Assembly (NCBI GenBank): GCA_019279435.1
Contig: JAAALK010000079.1
Coordinates: 60,815,915-60,879,914 of the forward strand
From: Zizania palustris
Lineage: Eukaryota; Streptophyta; Magnoliopsida; Poales; Poaceae
Reading direction: 5' to 3'
Length of the DNA stretch: 64,000 nt
The position numbers and the translations under genes are program-made. Below the pieces are notes generated by a model. That model worked only from the letters and a program-made list of their open reading frames with translations. It was not told the DNA's origin and did not search any database. Positions 1 to 11,700 of the stretch are shown here, piece after piece (position 1 is the stretch's first letter; every line of letters starts with the position of its first letter).

Positions 1-1126
1 AAAATGGCGATAGACTATCTGTCTCCGTTGCAATGGTCGACAGGTCTATCGCCATGTCGACCGATGGAATTGCGACATGGCCATTTCAAAAGAGGTCGCT
101 AAGAAGGGATGTGTATCCCAACCTCTATTGCTTTTACGTAAAGCTTTTTTTTACGCGATAGAAAAAAGCGACTACAAATTCTCTTTTTTTGTGAATCCCT
201 GTTTGTGAAGACTGATATTCAATTTGCTGTCGCTATTCCAAGTGGCAATATTTTTAAACCACCATATCAAACGACGACAGACACACTTATGTAAATTTTT
301 GAAACCTGATACCATATTTGCTTTAATTAATAAAAAATCATATTTTTTTAAAAAAAATCGCCGTGCACAGGCGTCCTATGCACCGAGCAAGCATGGCAAT
401 ATAATGGTCATAGGCCGGTGAGGCGGTGATGCAGAGGCCTAAAGATAGCTTGATCTGCCGGTCTGCAGGCTGTGGAATTGGTGCCCATGGCCTGCCTCCT
501 CACAGTAGAGATTTTTGAAATAATATATTTTTATTTAAAATTTCATATCTGTTACGTAGATTTTACAATTTTAAAAAATATCTTTCTATTGATTATTGGT
601 TTATCCAAGGCCGATTGATCCTATATCGACTGATGTGGTCAATGTAGATAATATGCCGATCTAGATCTAGATCGGTTGACGTTATCTGATGGTAGAGGTA
701 TTGGGTCGCAGATCGGTTTTAGCGGTTTTCAGCACGTCTCGACAAGTAAAACAACCGGAAATTCTTGCCGCCTTTGAAATTTGAGTTTAAAAACTGTACA
801 CAAATTCTTAAAACGGTACGAAATATTTACGCTAAGTGGCATATTTAAAAAAAAACAACGATATTTAGGTCACGTTTGGCTTGAGAAGTTTTAACAAGCC
901 GTTAAAAGCAATGTACTTATATACCCGTGAAGCGATTAATTAGTGTGTATATTTTATATTTTGCTCACATTAAAGAAAATTACATTATAGGAGTCCAAAG
1001 TGATATCTCAATCACAAAAACGTAAAAACTTTAAGCCTAGATAATCAAGAAATACAAAACCCAAATATGCTAGTATTACAGAAATAATTAATATATGTTC
1101 AGCACACGAAAGAGATCATTGACTAA
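1..1126. other. Intergenic DNA, no gene seen
   Basis: AT-rich sequence without a convincing coding exon. The first 60 bases hold a short inverted pair (cgatagac / gtctatcg) typical of repeat debris. Between about 590 and 770 there are several short gatcggt/ccgat motifs. I see no homology-grade coding signal, RNA gene or intact transposon end here. Confidence 0.6.
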
Positions 1127-1629
1127 GGGCAACCACAATGCTTAAGTCTTAAATGAAAATAAGAGTGGGACCCACTATAGTTGGCAATAATTATGTTCAA
1201 TTCTACAATGGTTAAATACACTTGAGAAGATAAGATAATCCTAGTTGGATAATTTTTATTAGTGTGTACTATACATGAGAAAAAAAATATTAATTGTTTA
1301 TTTTGTTACGGTGCACCCTAAACTTAAGGCTAACTTTTTTTTCATGCGTCTTATGTTCACTTTCACAATAGTAAGGACATATTATTGTAGGAGTATTAAG
1401 GTAGTGTTTGGTTCTTTGTATGAGGAGGAACGCCATGTAATGATTTTTGAATATGAGGTGATATTGCTGTTTGGTTCGAAGACAGGGTGGAATCAAGTGG
1501 AATTGAACTGTTCTCAAAAACGGAATATTCCTTGTAGATACTTAACCATGTGGTGCTAATTTTTTTAACGAACAAGATGGTTTCGAACCATCCCGTAAGA
1601 TTGCCTTTTTCTCAGCATTGTGGTTGCAC
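1127..1629. mobile_element. Tourist-like (PIF/Harbinger-type) MITE
   Basis: The left end GGGCAACCACAATGCT and the reverse complement of the right end GTGCAACCACAATGCT match at 15 of 16 bases. A TAA duplication flanks the element at 1124-1126 and 1630-1632, the 3-bp TWA target preference of PIF/Harbinger elements. It is 503 bp and has no transposase. The interior from about 1400 holds a gtttggttc-type segment that may be a further degraded insertion. Confidence 0.7.
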
Positions 1630-1801
1630 TAATATAATATGTGTATGGTACACCAGGCCATTAATTCTTCCTTAACTCATGCACGTCCAGCCGCTGTTTA
1701 ATGACATTATATTACATCGAACCAAAGCTCATGAGAGGAGCTCGATCAAACAGTCGCATGGTTGATCAAGTACAAGTACACATGCATTCATCTGTGATAT
1801 C

Positions 1802-2686
1802 TCACTTGCCGGGGACGAAGTTGGTGGCGAAGGCCCAGGCGTTGTTGGCGACGGGGTCGGCGACGTGGTCGAAGAGGTTCTCAATGGGGCCCTTGCCGGT
1901 GACGATGGCCTGCACGAAGAATCCGAACATGGAGAACATGGCGAGGCGGCCGTTCTTGAGCTCCTTCACCTTGAGCTCGGCGAAGGTGTCCGGGTCGTCG
2001 GCGAGGCCGAGCGGGTCAAAGGCCCCGCCGGGGTAGACCTTGTCGAGGCCCTCGCCGAGCGGGCCGCCGCCGACGCGGTAGCCCTCGACGAACCCCATGA
2101 GCACCACCTGGGTCGCCCAGATGGCGAGGATGCTCTGCGCGTGCACCAGGTTGGGGTTGCCCAGGTAGTCGAGCCCGCCCTCAGAGAAGATCTGTGCGCC
2201 GGCCTTGAACCAGACCGCCTCGCCGAACTTGACGCCGTTCTTGGACAGGATCTCTGGGAACACGCAGCCCAGCGCTCCAAGCATCGCCCACCGCGAGTGG
2301 ATCACCTCCAGCTCCCTGTTCCGTGCGAACGTCTCCGGGTCGGCCGACAGCCCCGCCGTGTCCCACCCGTAGTCGCCGGGGAACTCGCCGGTCAGGTACG
2401 ACGGCGTCTGCTCGGAGAACGGACCCAAGTACTTGGGACGGTCAGGACCATACCTACATACATGCATATCGTTAGTATGAAATTTCTTGGTGAGCAGCAT
2501 GTGGCATTATATTGCATATACTCTTAGTGCGCGCGCGCGCGCGTACCAGATGCTCTGGGGCGCGCTCTTGACGGTGCGGCGCATGGTGGTGCGTCCGCCG
2601 GAGTCGCCGACGCGCCGGACGAGCTCATCCCGGCGCGGGGCGGTGCCGAGGAAGCCGGTGGTCTGGTGCAGCGCCGACGCGGCCAT
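1802..2686 (-). CDS. Lhcb2: Chlorophyll a/b-binding protein of LHCII, Lhcb2 type
   Basis: Light-harvesting antenna protein of photosystem II, acting in thylakoid membranes as part of LHCII trimers. Two exons on the minus strand, 2686-2547 and 2453-1802, encode 263 residues, the normal family length. The intron splits the Trp codon just before [10 protein letters not shown], a usual place for Lhcb2. The mature N-terminus around residue 36 reads [12 protein letters not shown], the Lhcb2 form rather than Lhcb1; Thr38 is the expected state-transition phosphorylation site. Helix B contains [16 protein letters not shown], helix C lies around [20 protein letters not shown], and helix A contains [20 protein letters not shown], with the chlorophyll ligands E/R of ExxHxR and ExxNGR present. 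Residues 1-35 are a Ser/Thr/Arg-rich plastid transit peptide. A (GC)n run directly follows the intron donor. The ATG is the first in frame after a TATA box about 90 bp upstream. Confidence 0.97.
2529..2543. repeat. (GC)n run beside the Lhcb2 intron donor
   Basis: An uninterrupted GC dinucleotide tract begins immediately inside the Lhcb2 intron, adjoining the donor read on the minus strand as CTG|gtacgcgcg. Length variation here would sit next to the splice site. Confidence 0.85.
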
Positions 2687-2777
2687 GTCTACCTCCTAGA
2701 AATCTATCTAGCTGTGTGGAAAACGGCGACCAAGACGGCTGATTTTTGTGTGGAGATGGCCGGCGCGCGACGGAGAT

Positions 2778-2784
2778 CTTTATA
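2778..2784 (-). promoter_or_regulatory. TATA box of Lhcb2
   Basis: TATAAAG on the minus strand, about 92 bp upstream of the Lhcb2 ATG, which fits a short leader. Further upstream on the same strand are a CCAAT-like site near 2843, a CCACGT core near 2829 and a GATAA (I-box-like) site near 2905, a set commonly found in light-regulated antenna promoters. Motif matches only. Confidence 0.6.
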
Positions 2785-3304
2785 CGGCGCGCGAGCGGCG
2801 GAGCGCACAACTGGTGGACGCGCGGCGCGCCACGTCCGCGCGGCCCAATTGGCCGGCGCCGCGCGAGTGGATATGGCGCGAAATCCCCTTCCCGTCCGGC
2901 CAACCAATTATCGGCGGCCACCTGGAGGTAAAGATCTCCTACCTGCTCTACATCAAACACTATCTACAAACACCAACTCCCCTTTCTGCTTATTTTTTTT
3001 GTTCTTGTTATGAGGAAAACTTTGCTGGCTGCTGCTGATTCAAATTTACAGCTCAGGCTTGACAAGCAAAGCAAAACATAGGAGTGTGTGAAATTAAATA
3101 ACTAAGAATTAACTTTTTTAAGGTTATGTATATAACACCAAGATATAAAAGTAATATCTGGTTTTTGTAGTCGTTGCATTTGCATCTACATGTTTCCACT
3201 GGGCTTTGCTCACGAGTATCGTATCTAGTGCAATGTGAGCTAACGATTTTAACGGGAAGGAGTACATTATATTAGACCCAGGATGGTACATACATAACTA
3301 AAAT

Positions 3305-3646
3305 TTTGAGTAAGCAAGCGGGAGGTCCGCTGCAATTCAATAAGATCGGAGAAAAAGTTTGAAATTGTACACAACCGACACAATACAATCTAAAAGCAAA
3401 CTTAGACAAACAGGCGCACAACAGCAACTAGCCAAACCTCTGGCCGAAAAACACGCGGGAGGCGGACTACCAGGAGCCACAGCAAAGCAACATAAGATTG
3501 CTAGTGAAGACTATTAGCAAGGATAAAGGAAGCAAGGTCCGAACAGATCCTATGAGCAATGACCGAAATCGGTTCTGAGGAATCATTGAAGATACGACGA
3601 TTGCGCTCTTTCCACACGCTCCACCACGTATAGATCAGCAACCCAC
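3305..3646 (-). mobile_element. 5'-truncated LINE fragment with 18-bp target duplication
   Basis: The minus-strand translation contains YTWWSVWKERNRRIF followed by an AHRICSDLASF-like tail, the C-terminal end of plant L1-type ORF2 proteins downstream of the zf-RVT domain. The 18-bp sequence tacatacataactaaaat flanks it exactly at 3287-3304 and 3647-3664, a LINE-style TSD. Only about 340 bp were inserted. Confidence 0.75.
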
Positions 3647-3664
3647 TACATACATAACTAAAAT

Positions 3665-4439
3665 ATAAAAGTAATAGCCGCTGAAATACAAAATTAATAG
3701 CTGATTTTTCAAGACAGTGCATTTAGACCAACAAAAAAAAATGTTGGCATTACACATTTTTTAGGAAAGTCTGGACACATGTATTTGGACCAATGGGCCG
3801 AAGTTGGTGGACCGACGAGAAAAAAAAAGGAAAGAAAAGAAAATTAAAAGAAGAAAAGGCAGAAATTTCCATGTAAGTCATCTAGGTTTCTATAAATTAC
3901 GTGAATTTTGGAATTTTGCGAATACTGTAGGTCTTAATTGAATTTTGCAAAAGGAACCCTATGGTTTTTGGAAATTATTTGGATCTTAAAATTTTACGTA
4001 TAAATATCTAGAAGATGTTACCTCGAAAAGCACCGGACCAGATAAAAAAAACGCTTACTTTGTATTCTATAAGAAAAAAGAACAACATACCTCACGAAAA
4101 ATTATTAAGTTTTACGAGGTACAATAGAGTAACCACTTTGAACATGAAGCTAGGTGTGAGCGAGAAGATTATCTCCAAGCTAAGGATCTAGAGTTGTTTG
4201 CTTAGCCTTAAAATCTCATGTCCGATATTTTCTTAAGGGATATGTTTGTAATATCTTGATTTGCAGAATGTACTTGCGGAAAGCTATATTAATAATTTTT
4301 TTTGTAAAGGTCTGTATTCAAATTGTCCTTGGTTCCATTATTGTTCAGTTTTATTATTTCTTCGATTTCTCGTAGCAGCAATTTCTTGATAACATAAACA
4401 CTGGTTTGGTTGGGAGTTCGCCGGCTGCAGGGAGGGAGC
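3665..4439. other. Intergenic DNA, no gene seen
   Basis: AT-rich with several A-runs. No coding exon, RNA gene or clear transposon termini were recognised between the LINE fragment and the Tourist-like element. Confidence 0.55.
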
Positions 4440-4442
4440 TAA

Positions 4443-5005
4443 GGGTGCGTTTGGTTCTGCTTTTGAAATCTGCTTCTGCTGTGAAAAAGCAGAAGCTGAA
4501 CCAAACGGATTTACCAAAACTGTTTCTGCTGTGAAAAAGCAGCTTTTTTCTAGTACAAATTTGGAAGCAGCCTGGACCCTGCTTTTCTGCTTTTGCTTTT
4601 CTGCTTTTCTGTTTTTTAGTTCAGAATAAATAGTATGAATTCAAGGTGTCTTAATTGATTTAATATTATTATGGTTTGTATTGCATTGCATAATTTCATG
4701 AGATAATATATGGTTGCCGGTTACTTTATAAGATGAACTATGCACTTTTTTATTTATCTAATATATTTTTAGTTAGTTAGTTGCATCAATGTTGAGTGTT
4801 TTCTATTTATATATATATGTATAGAATATTATAATGATGAAAATTACATAAGTTATAAAAAACAGTCAGCTCACAGCAGTTTTTTCACAGCAGTTTCAAC
4901 CAAACGACTTTTAGCTTTTTCACAGCAGGCAGCTCACAGCAGCTTTTTCACAGCAGGCAACTCACAACAGCTTTTTCACAGCTCACAGCAGAACCAAACG
5001 CACCC
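4443..5005. mobile_element. Tourist-like MITE, 563 bp
   Basis: The termini are GGGTGCGTTTGGTTCTGC and its near-exact inverted copy gcagaaccaaacgcaccc. TAA is duplicated at 4440-4442 and 5006-5008. Subterminal CACAGCAG/CTGCTGTG motifs recur many times, as in many grass PIF/Harbinger MITEs. No coding capacity. Confidence 0.85.
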
Positions 5006-5267
5006 TAAATCAGCTTGGATCTCCTGTCGCCAAGGTAGACCGGACCTCTGTGGCTTTGTTCCGGCGGCTCTAGTAGGTTTCGATCACCGTTGGCCGTGAG
5101 CGTTTATCTTTCTGTGTGTTTGGTCGAGCTTGTGGTTGTGGAAAAAAATGCCGTGGGCTGTGGGCTGTGAAAAAACTGTTGTGGGATGTCAGCTGTGAGA
5201 AAACTGAAAGTCGTCTGGCGGAAACGACTGGAGAGAAGCTGCATTGAGCTGTGAGCTGTGTAAAAAT

Positions 5268-5672
5268 TCAATTTATGAAATTTTGTATGGTTGTGTGAAA
5301 TTTAAAATGTCAATTTATGAAATTTTGTATGGTTGTAAGAATTTTGAAATGTTAATTTATGAAATTTTGTATGGTTGTATGAAATTTGAAATGTCAATTT
5401 ATGAAATTTTGTATGGTTGTATGAAATTTAAAATGTCAAATTATGGATTTTTGTATGCTTGTTTGAAATTTGAAATGTCAATTTACGAAAATTTGTATGG
5501 TTGTATGAAATTTAAAATGTCAAATTATGGATTTTTGTATGATTGTTTGAAATTTGAAATGTCAATTTACGAAAATTTGGATGGTTGTATGAAATTTGAA
5601 ATGTCAATTTATGGAATTTTGTATGGTTGTATGAAATTTAAAATATCAATTTATGAAATTTTGTATGGTTGC
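5268..5672. repeat. 42-bp minisatellite, about 9.6 copies
   Basis: A tandem array with a 42-bp unit that begins tcaatttatgaaattttg and continues tatggttgtatgaaatttaaaatg. Units differ by a few substitutions, and alternate units carry aaattatggattt in place of caatttatgaaat. Because 42 is a multiple of 3, one frame stays open and reads 14-residue repeats like SIYEILYGCMKFKM. Flanks rich in gctgtgagctgtg resemble the neighbouring MITE family, so the array probably expanded inside a MITE-like element (about 5110-5840). I do not treat the frame as a gene. Confidence 0.85.
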
Positions 5673-5961
5673 GAAACCAGAAACCAGAAGCCGCGGAAAG
5701 CAGGTCTGGAGGAGCTTTTACAGTTTCACTGCAACAAAAACTGTTTTTACTAAAAGTTGTTGGCTTAGAATATATCCTTTGGTTTGACTTTTGGCTTCTA
5801 GGAAGCAAAATATGATCCAAAAACCAAAGCAAAGGGACCCTAAGGGACCAAGGAGTCGTCGTTCATCACCGTGCTAAGCTTGCTTTCTCCCGATCTGAAC
5901 CCTTGGATGATCTCTGTTATTAGTTGGGATGATCTCTAGTAAAAATTGTTCGTGATTTCGC

Positions 5962-6562
5962 CTCGCTGAGGAGAAAATGTATTATTTTCCACTTTTAAGA
6001 ATGTGCTTCGCAAAATTGCCACTTTTATCATGCGCTTCGGAAAAACATTACTCTCAACATTCGATTTCTCTGTCATTTCTCCCATTTTTAATCTTTAGAA
6101 TTTCATTTTCTTGTTTATGGTAGGGGAATAGACAAATTTACCGTAGCACGCCTCCTCCACTGCCCCGCCGTCGTCGAGCGTGCAACCCCCTCCGCAATGC
6201 GTCCCTCTCCATAGTGCCCCCTCCGCCGTCGGACGCGTACTCAAGCGGGGTCCATCAGCGCAAGGGGCAGAGGGCAACGGGTCAGTGATGACGCTGGTGA
6301 CGTGGAAGACGGAGGTTTCGCAGTGCCTTGCGCATGAGAGAGTCACCAAACTTTTAACTCAAGACATTAAGGACAGAAGAGTCCTTTTCTAGCAACAAAA
6401 AATATAAAATGGTTTTTAGAAATGTTGAAATCAAGAAAATGACAGTAAAAATAAAGAAGCAACATTATGAGTGGCATTTTTACGAAGTGATTCTTGAAAG
6501 TGGTAATTTTGCGAAGCGCAACGTTGACAGTGACAAATAACCAATTTTCTCTCTTGCCGAGA
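5962..6562. mobile_element. TIR element with GC-rich internal segment
   Basis: The left 90 bases (gagaaaatgtattatttt, then tgcttcgcaaaattgccac) return inverted at the right end (ggtaattttgcgaagcgc, then attttctctcttg). These long, degraded terminal inverted repeats flank a GC-rich block at 6150-6330. The layout suggests a non-autonomous Mutator-like or foldback element, possibly with captured sequence. No TSD could be fixed. Confidence 0.5.
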
Positions 6563-7950
6563 GCAAGTGCTCTAGCTCTGAGCCGCTGCCGTGATGGCCC
6601 CAGTAGTCAACAGAGTTCATGTCCCCGCACGTTGGGCCTAAAGATGACAATAGGTACCCGAAACCTAATGGATTTTTACCCTATTATAGTAGATATATAT
6701 AGGTAAAATTATTCACCTATGAGTCTACTAATAGAAAAAACAGTACCCAACAAGTATGCGAATATGGATATGATTTTCTAATATCCATACTAGTTACTTG
6801 ATAGGAACTCATCACCCAATAGACTATATTTTTCAGAGTTTAAATTATTGTTGCTATTATTGTAGGTTAAATCATTGTTGATATTATGTTTGAGATCGAG
6901 TTTATTTATATATGTAATTTTGATCTTACAACTGAATGAGTGATCAATATAATAAAGCGAAACACTATTTTTTGTGAGGATAGATATACATTTGTTATTT
7001 TTTAGCATGTTTTGTGTGTGGTGCCTGTTGATAGATATGGATACCTGATGCATGTATTTTACCCGCCATTGTGGCTTGACTTTGCTTTGGCCTTTGTGTG
7101 GAAAAAATGTCATACATATCACAGTGCAATCTTATAGATACTATGGAAGTCTCTGGTTAAATATTTAGTAGATTTAGCATCGCTCAATTATCGATGAACG
7201 TGAAATAAGAACAAATGGCTTCTTTTATAGAAAAGTCCTAAATGACATTTTGGTATTGTTGTTAGGTGACAATGAATTCCTAGATTGACTTTCAAAATAG
7301 AAGCCATGTCACGATCCCCTCTAATTTATAGGTACTAGGAGTAAGTTTGTGCCATATAGGTAAAACATTATAAGTATGACATGTTATAACAGTTGTGCTT
7401 ATGATTTTAGACGTTTATGTTTGATAGTTTTCCATAGTAATATTACATTTGGTTTTACGAAATGAAAATAGTCGTGGATCGGGAAGCGTAGTTAGAGTTT
7501 GACTATCCTAGATGGTTAGTTGGGAACAAGTCTATATGACTTGGGAGTCATTTAGCTCTATAGCGAGCGACACGAGAAAAAAACCATAGTATGAGAGATA
7601 ACTGATAGATGAAAAAAAGATAAAGGAATATAATGTGAGAGAAGCTACCTGAGTAGTATGCTTCTTGCTCTATGGAAATAAAGTGATGTTAGGAGAAGCT
7701 GCTTGGTGGCATGCTTGCTCCACATATAAGAAATGGTGAGAAAGTCAAAGAATTGTTGCAATGTAACCAAAAGAAATTGAGAAATTGTCTTAAAATAATC
7801 TAGAGGAGTAGAATTTAGGGTTTTATTCTGATATCTTGAAAAAAAAACTACTATTGCAAAAGTAAGAGGTCGAGACGCCGAGTTATCATAACACCTAGAA
7901 ATTAAAAAGCCTCATATATATTTTATTTTTTGAAGAGATACTTAAATTTT
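6563..7950. other. Intergenic DNA, degraded repeats only
   Basis: No gene recognised. At 6636-6680, 'gatgacaataggtacccgaaac' with one base dropped resembles the end of the gatggcaac-ggtacccg hAT-like family seen intact at 37914-38454, so an old copy may lie here. The remainder is AT-rich and featureless. Confidence 0.45.
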
Positions 7951-7956
7951 AGAGAA

Positions 7957-8245
7957 AGTTAGATTCATGCCATTACAATTTTGTAGCTTTAGAGAAATGT
8001 CATTACAATTCACATATTTAGATTCATGTCATTATAAATTCAGGGAACTCCGAATTATACCATTACAAATTTAGGGAATTTTGAAATATGCCATTACAAT
8101 TTTAAAGAATTCCGAAATATGTCATTAGATTTTGTGAGAGATGAAATTCCGGAATAACATAAATCTAAATATACGAATTTTAATGGCATTTTTCTAAAGT
8201 CGCAAAATTGTAATAGCATAAATCAAATTATTCCTAAATTTTATC
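7957..8245. repeat. Foldback (inverted-repeat) element
   Basis: About 80 bp at 7957-8040 (ttagattcatgccattac, then attttgtagctttagag) recurs as an imperfect inverted copy at 8160-8245. The loop carries short direct repeats of 'ccattacaattt'. The transcript would form a long hairpin; it is most simply a foldback MITE. Confidence 0.6.
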
Positions 8246-8370
8246 AATTGAAGATGCTAAGAACAGCATATGCTTAGAAAATTGGAAAGTCATATTACTA
8301 AAAATAATGGCCTATGATTGGGCCGCTGCCTTTTTCTTTCCTCGGACACATGAGTCCTTTTAGCCCGCTC

Positions 8371-8516
8371 CCCAACGGCTAGTTTCGACGCGCATTCCTG
8401 ACGTGGCAATCATCTAACCCTCCATCTCATGAGAGGCTCCTCGATCGAGCGGTCTCTTTCCTCTCTCCTGCAGCAACCGCATACCCGTTTCAAATTATTT
8501 TGAATCCCAACGGTGC
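8371..8516 (+). promoter_or_regulatory. Mitosis-specific activator (MSA) motifs upstream of the kinesin
   Basis: cccaacggcta at 8371-8381 fits the MSA consensus YCYAACGGYYA exactly. A second copy of the core, cccaacggtgc, lies at 8506-8516. Both are within 340 bp of the kinesin start codon. MSA elements bind three-repeat MYB (MYB3R) factors and drive G2/M transcription, which suits a phragmoplast kinesin. Motif match only. Confidence 0.6.
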
Positions 8517-8707
8517 CACATCCGAATCTTACAAGCCAGCGCGGCCTCCTCGTCTAACTTGTCTGTCTCCTTCGTCCTCCTCTGCCCCCGAGTCCCAACC
8601 TCTTCTCCTCTCCATCTCGATCTCGATTTCGATTTCGATTTCGCAGTGAAGTAGCATCTCGCCAGCAGCCGCAGCAGCAGCAGAGAGGAGCGAGAGCGGT
8701 GTGAGAA

Positions 8708-11700
8708 ATGGAGATGCTGAGGCGGAACCTGAAGCGGCAGGCGTCGCGGTCTCTCTCCGCCTTCGCCGTGTCATCCCCGCGAGCTGTCGACCAGGAGAAT
8801 CATCACCCGAACCTCGCAGCCGCGTCGCCGCCGATGTCCCCCAGCAAGAACTCCCCGCGGCAGGGCGCGTCGCCGAGGTCGAAGCCCGTCCAGAGAAGTG
8901 TTTCATCTGTTGCTCCGTCGAAGGCCGCCGCCGAGGAGGAGCAAGCTTCTGCGCCGGCCGACGACACTCCCGCCGTCAAGGTGAAAGTTCGTTGGCTCAC
9001 TCGAAATCCCCTCCCTCCTCCGCTGCGATCCTCTCCTGATGCGTGTCGTCCAGGTCGTCGTGCGGGTGCGGCCGACGGTGTGCCGACCGGTGGATGGCAA
9101 GGATCTGTTTTTTGTTCGCAAGACGCCCCCCTGCTCCGTCGCAGTTGGTGACCGGTCGTTCGTCGTCGACGGCTTCCTCGACGACAGAGCCTCCCAGGTA
9201 AGCATCGTCCCCATTCCTCTTCTGCACGAACTGTAGTCTTCGTTTACTGGTTATGAACGAGTCTCGGTGTTTGTTGGCAGGCAGATGCATTCGATATGGT
9301 CGGCGTGCCCATGATCGAGAGCGCCCTCGCTGGATTCAATGCATCCCTCGTGTGCTACGGCCAGGTGCCTCCTCTGATTCCTTGCTCTGTTTCGAGTTCC
9401 TGATTTTTTTCCGTTCCTGCTTCTGATGCCATTGTGTGTGCGGTGCGAATTGTGTTTAGAGCGGCACAGGGAAGACGTACACCATGTGGGGAGCCCTCGC
9501 GGCCATGATTGATAGCAGCTCCGATCACGCCGACAAAGGCATCGCGCCTCGCGTCTTCCAGAACCTCTTTGCTCAAATCCAAGGCGTAAGGCATTTCTTT
9601 CGTCTGGGTTTGTAGAATCTGACTAAATCTGTGATTTCCTTTGGTCTCAATGCTGTCCTTTGCTGGTGCAGAGGCAAGAGAGCTCACCGGAGAAGCAGAC
9701 AAGCTACCAATGCCGGTGCTCGTTTCTTGAGGTTGGTACTCATCTAGTCATCTGCTTGTTCTCAAATTGAACTTCAGTTGGTTTAACAGTGTTTTCAGAT
9801 CTGGCATGATTCAAAATTTTACTCAATGATTTTCAGGTATATAATGAGCAGATTAATGACCTGTTGGATCCATCTCAGCGTAATCTTCAGGTATGTTGAA
9901 AACTAGCTTTGCATTTGGCGTTTGCTGATGTATCACAGTTATCTTATCCCATTCCATTCTTCTAGATAAGAGAGAATGCAGGCAATGGTATCCATGTGGA
10001 AAACTTGACCGATGAATATGTGTCAACTGTTGAGGATGTCAATCAGATTTTGATGAAGGTATAATCAGAATGACTTCCAATTCATAGCATTCTTTTAGAT
10101 TATAGAGTGTGCTTTTGGTCATGTAGTTGATGCCTGAATCTGCAAGTTTCTGTAGATTAGTTAGCATTTGGCGTTCGAATTAGTTAGCATTATACGAAAA
10201 TATGCATTATGACTAGTTGTTCAGATAATCATTTTTACCACAAGACATTGAATAATGAAAAAAACCAACCAAGAAGATGTTTATATTTTAGTTAACATCA
10301 GTGGGACAATTGTGAGCTGTAATAGCAACACAGAGTATTTGCCTTTCGTTTTTAGCCCAGAAATGGATAGGTATCAAAACCAGGACCTGTGATTGAGCTT
10401 CCCTTGCACTGAGAAAGACCTTGTCTAGATAACAAGCTGCTTTTTTTAATGGCATTTTTTAATACTTGTATCACATTCTCTTAAAGCTGTTTGTTTCGTG
10501 TAATATTTCTAACAACTAAGCAACTACCTTCTGCCACTGCTCCAGCTAAATTGATAGCTTACCATGATTATTGATTAGTCTGAACTTGCTTTTCTTTACA
10601 GGGCCTTTCAAACAGAAAAGTTGGCACCACCAGTATGAACTTAAAAAGTTCCCGTTCTCATGTGATATTCACTTGTGTCATTGAAGCATGGAGCAAGGTA
10701 AATTACACCTATCTTATTTCTTTTGTTGTTTGGAGGTCTCATGTCAACTATATTTAACTTCTCTAATTACAACATCATGTTAGTGTTATAGCATTATAAA
10801 AATTCAATATGTTGTTTTGTCTATTCTATCATATTCTTGATGTAGGAGATACATGCTATTATTTATCTTGTATATTTACTTTGCTCAACTAAATTGCAGG
10901 GTTTCTCATCAAATGGCTTCAGCAGCTCACGAACTAGCAGAATTACCTTTGTTGATCTTGCTGGTCCTGATATTGATGAGCTTGATGGTGGCAGCAAGCA
11001 CTGTACAAGAGAAGAAAGACATGTTAAGAAGTCATTGTCAAAGCTTGGGTATGTAGATTTATCTAGTGTATTGTTTGGTCAAAATATGGCTTGTTTTGTC
11101 TGAAATCTCATGGACAAATTTCAAGTTTCATATGATGTTCCTATTCATTTCCATCTCCGAAATATCTTTATGCTCTTTTTTTATGTTGATTGTTTTCTCT
11201 TTCTTAATCTATTTGCAATATAGATAACTACTTTCTTTGGCCAAATATATTAATAAACATGTTAGTGATAAGAACAAAAATGTGCAGAAAAACAGAAACC
11301 TCATACTGTCATACTTACACATTGTCGCTTCAGGAAACTTGTCAATATTCTATCAGAAGCACAAGAGACCCAGAAAGATGACTCTCCCCACAAGCAATCC
11401 TGTTTGACACATGTGCTGAAGGATACATTCGGTGGGAACTCAAGGGTTACATTCCTATGTTCCATTTCTTCAGAACATAGGTATTTTCCTTTCATGACAT
11501 CATGTACTTTACTATGTCATTTACATTTTCTTAAGTTGACATGTAGTCCTGTTACTGGGAAACGCAGATGCAGAACTGGGACTTTAAGCACACTAAGATT
11601 TGGTGAGCGAGCAAAGCTCATGCCAAATAAGGCTTTGATAAATGAGATATCAGAAGACGATGTTAATGGTTTGAGTGATCAAATACGCCAATTGAAGGTA

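Noticed and set aside
1865..2527. Long plus-strand open frame across Lhcb2
   Set aside because: Shadow of the GC-rich Lhcb2 codons on the other strand; no family resemblance.
5268..5672. CRISPR-like array
   Set aside because: The units are contiguous without unique spacers, in a plant nuclear context.
5244..5753. 169-codon frame with 14-residue repeats as a gene
   Set aside because: It is fully explained by the 42-bp minisatellite, with no promoter or conserved domain visible.
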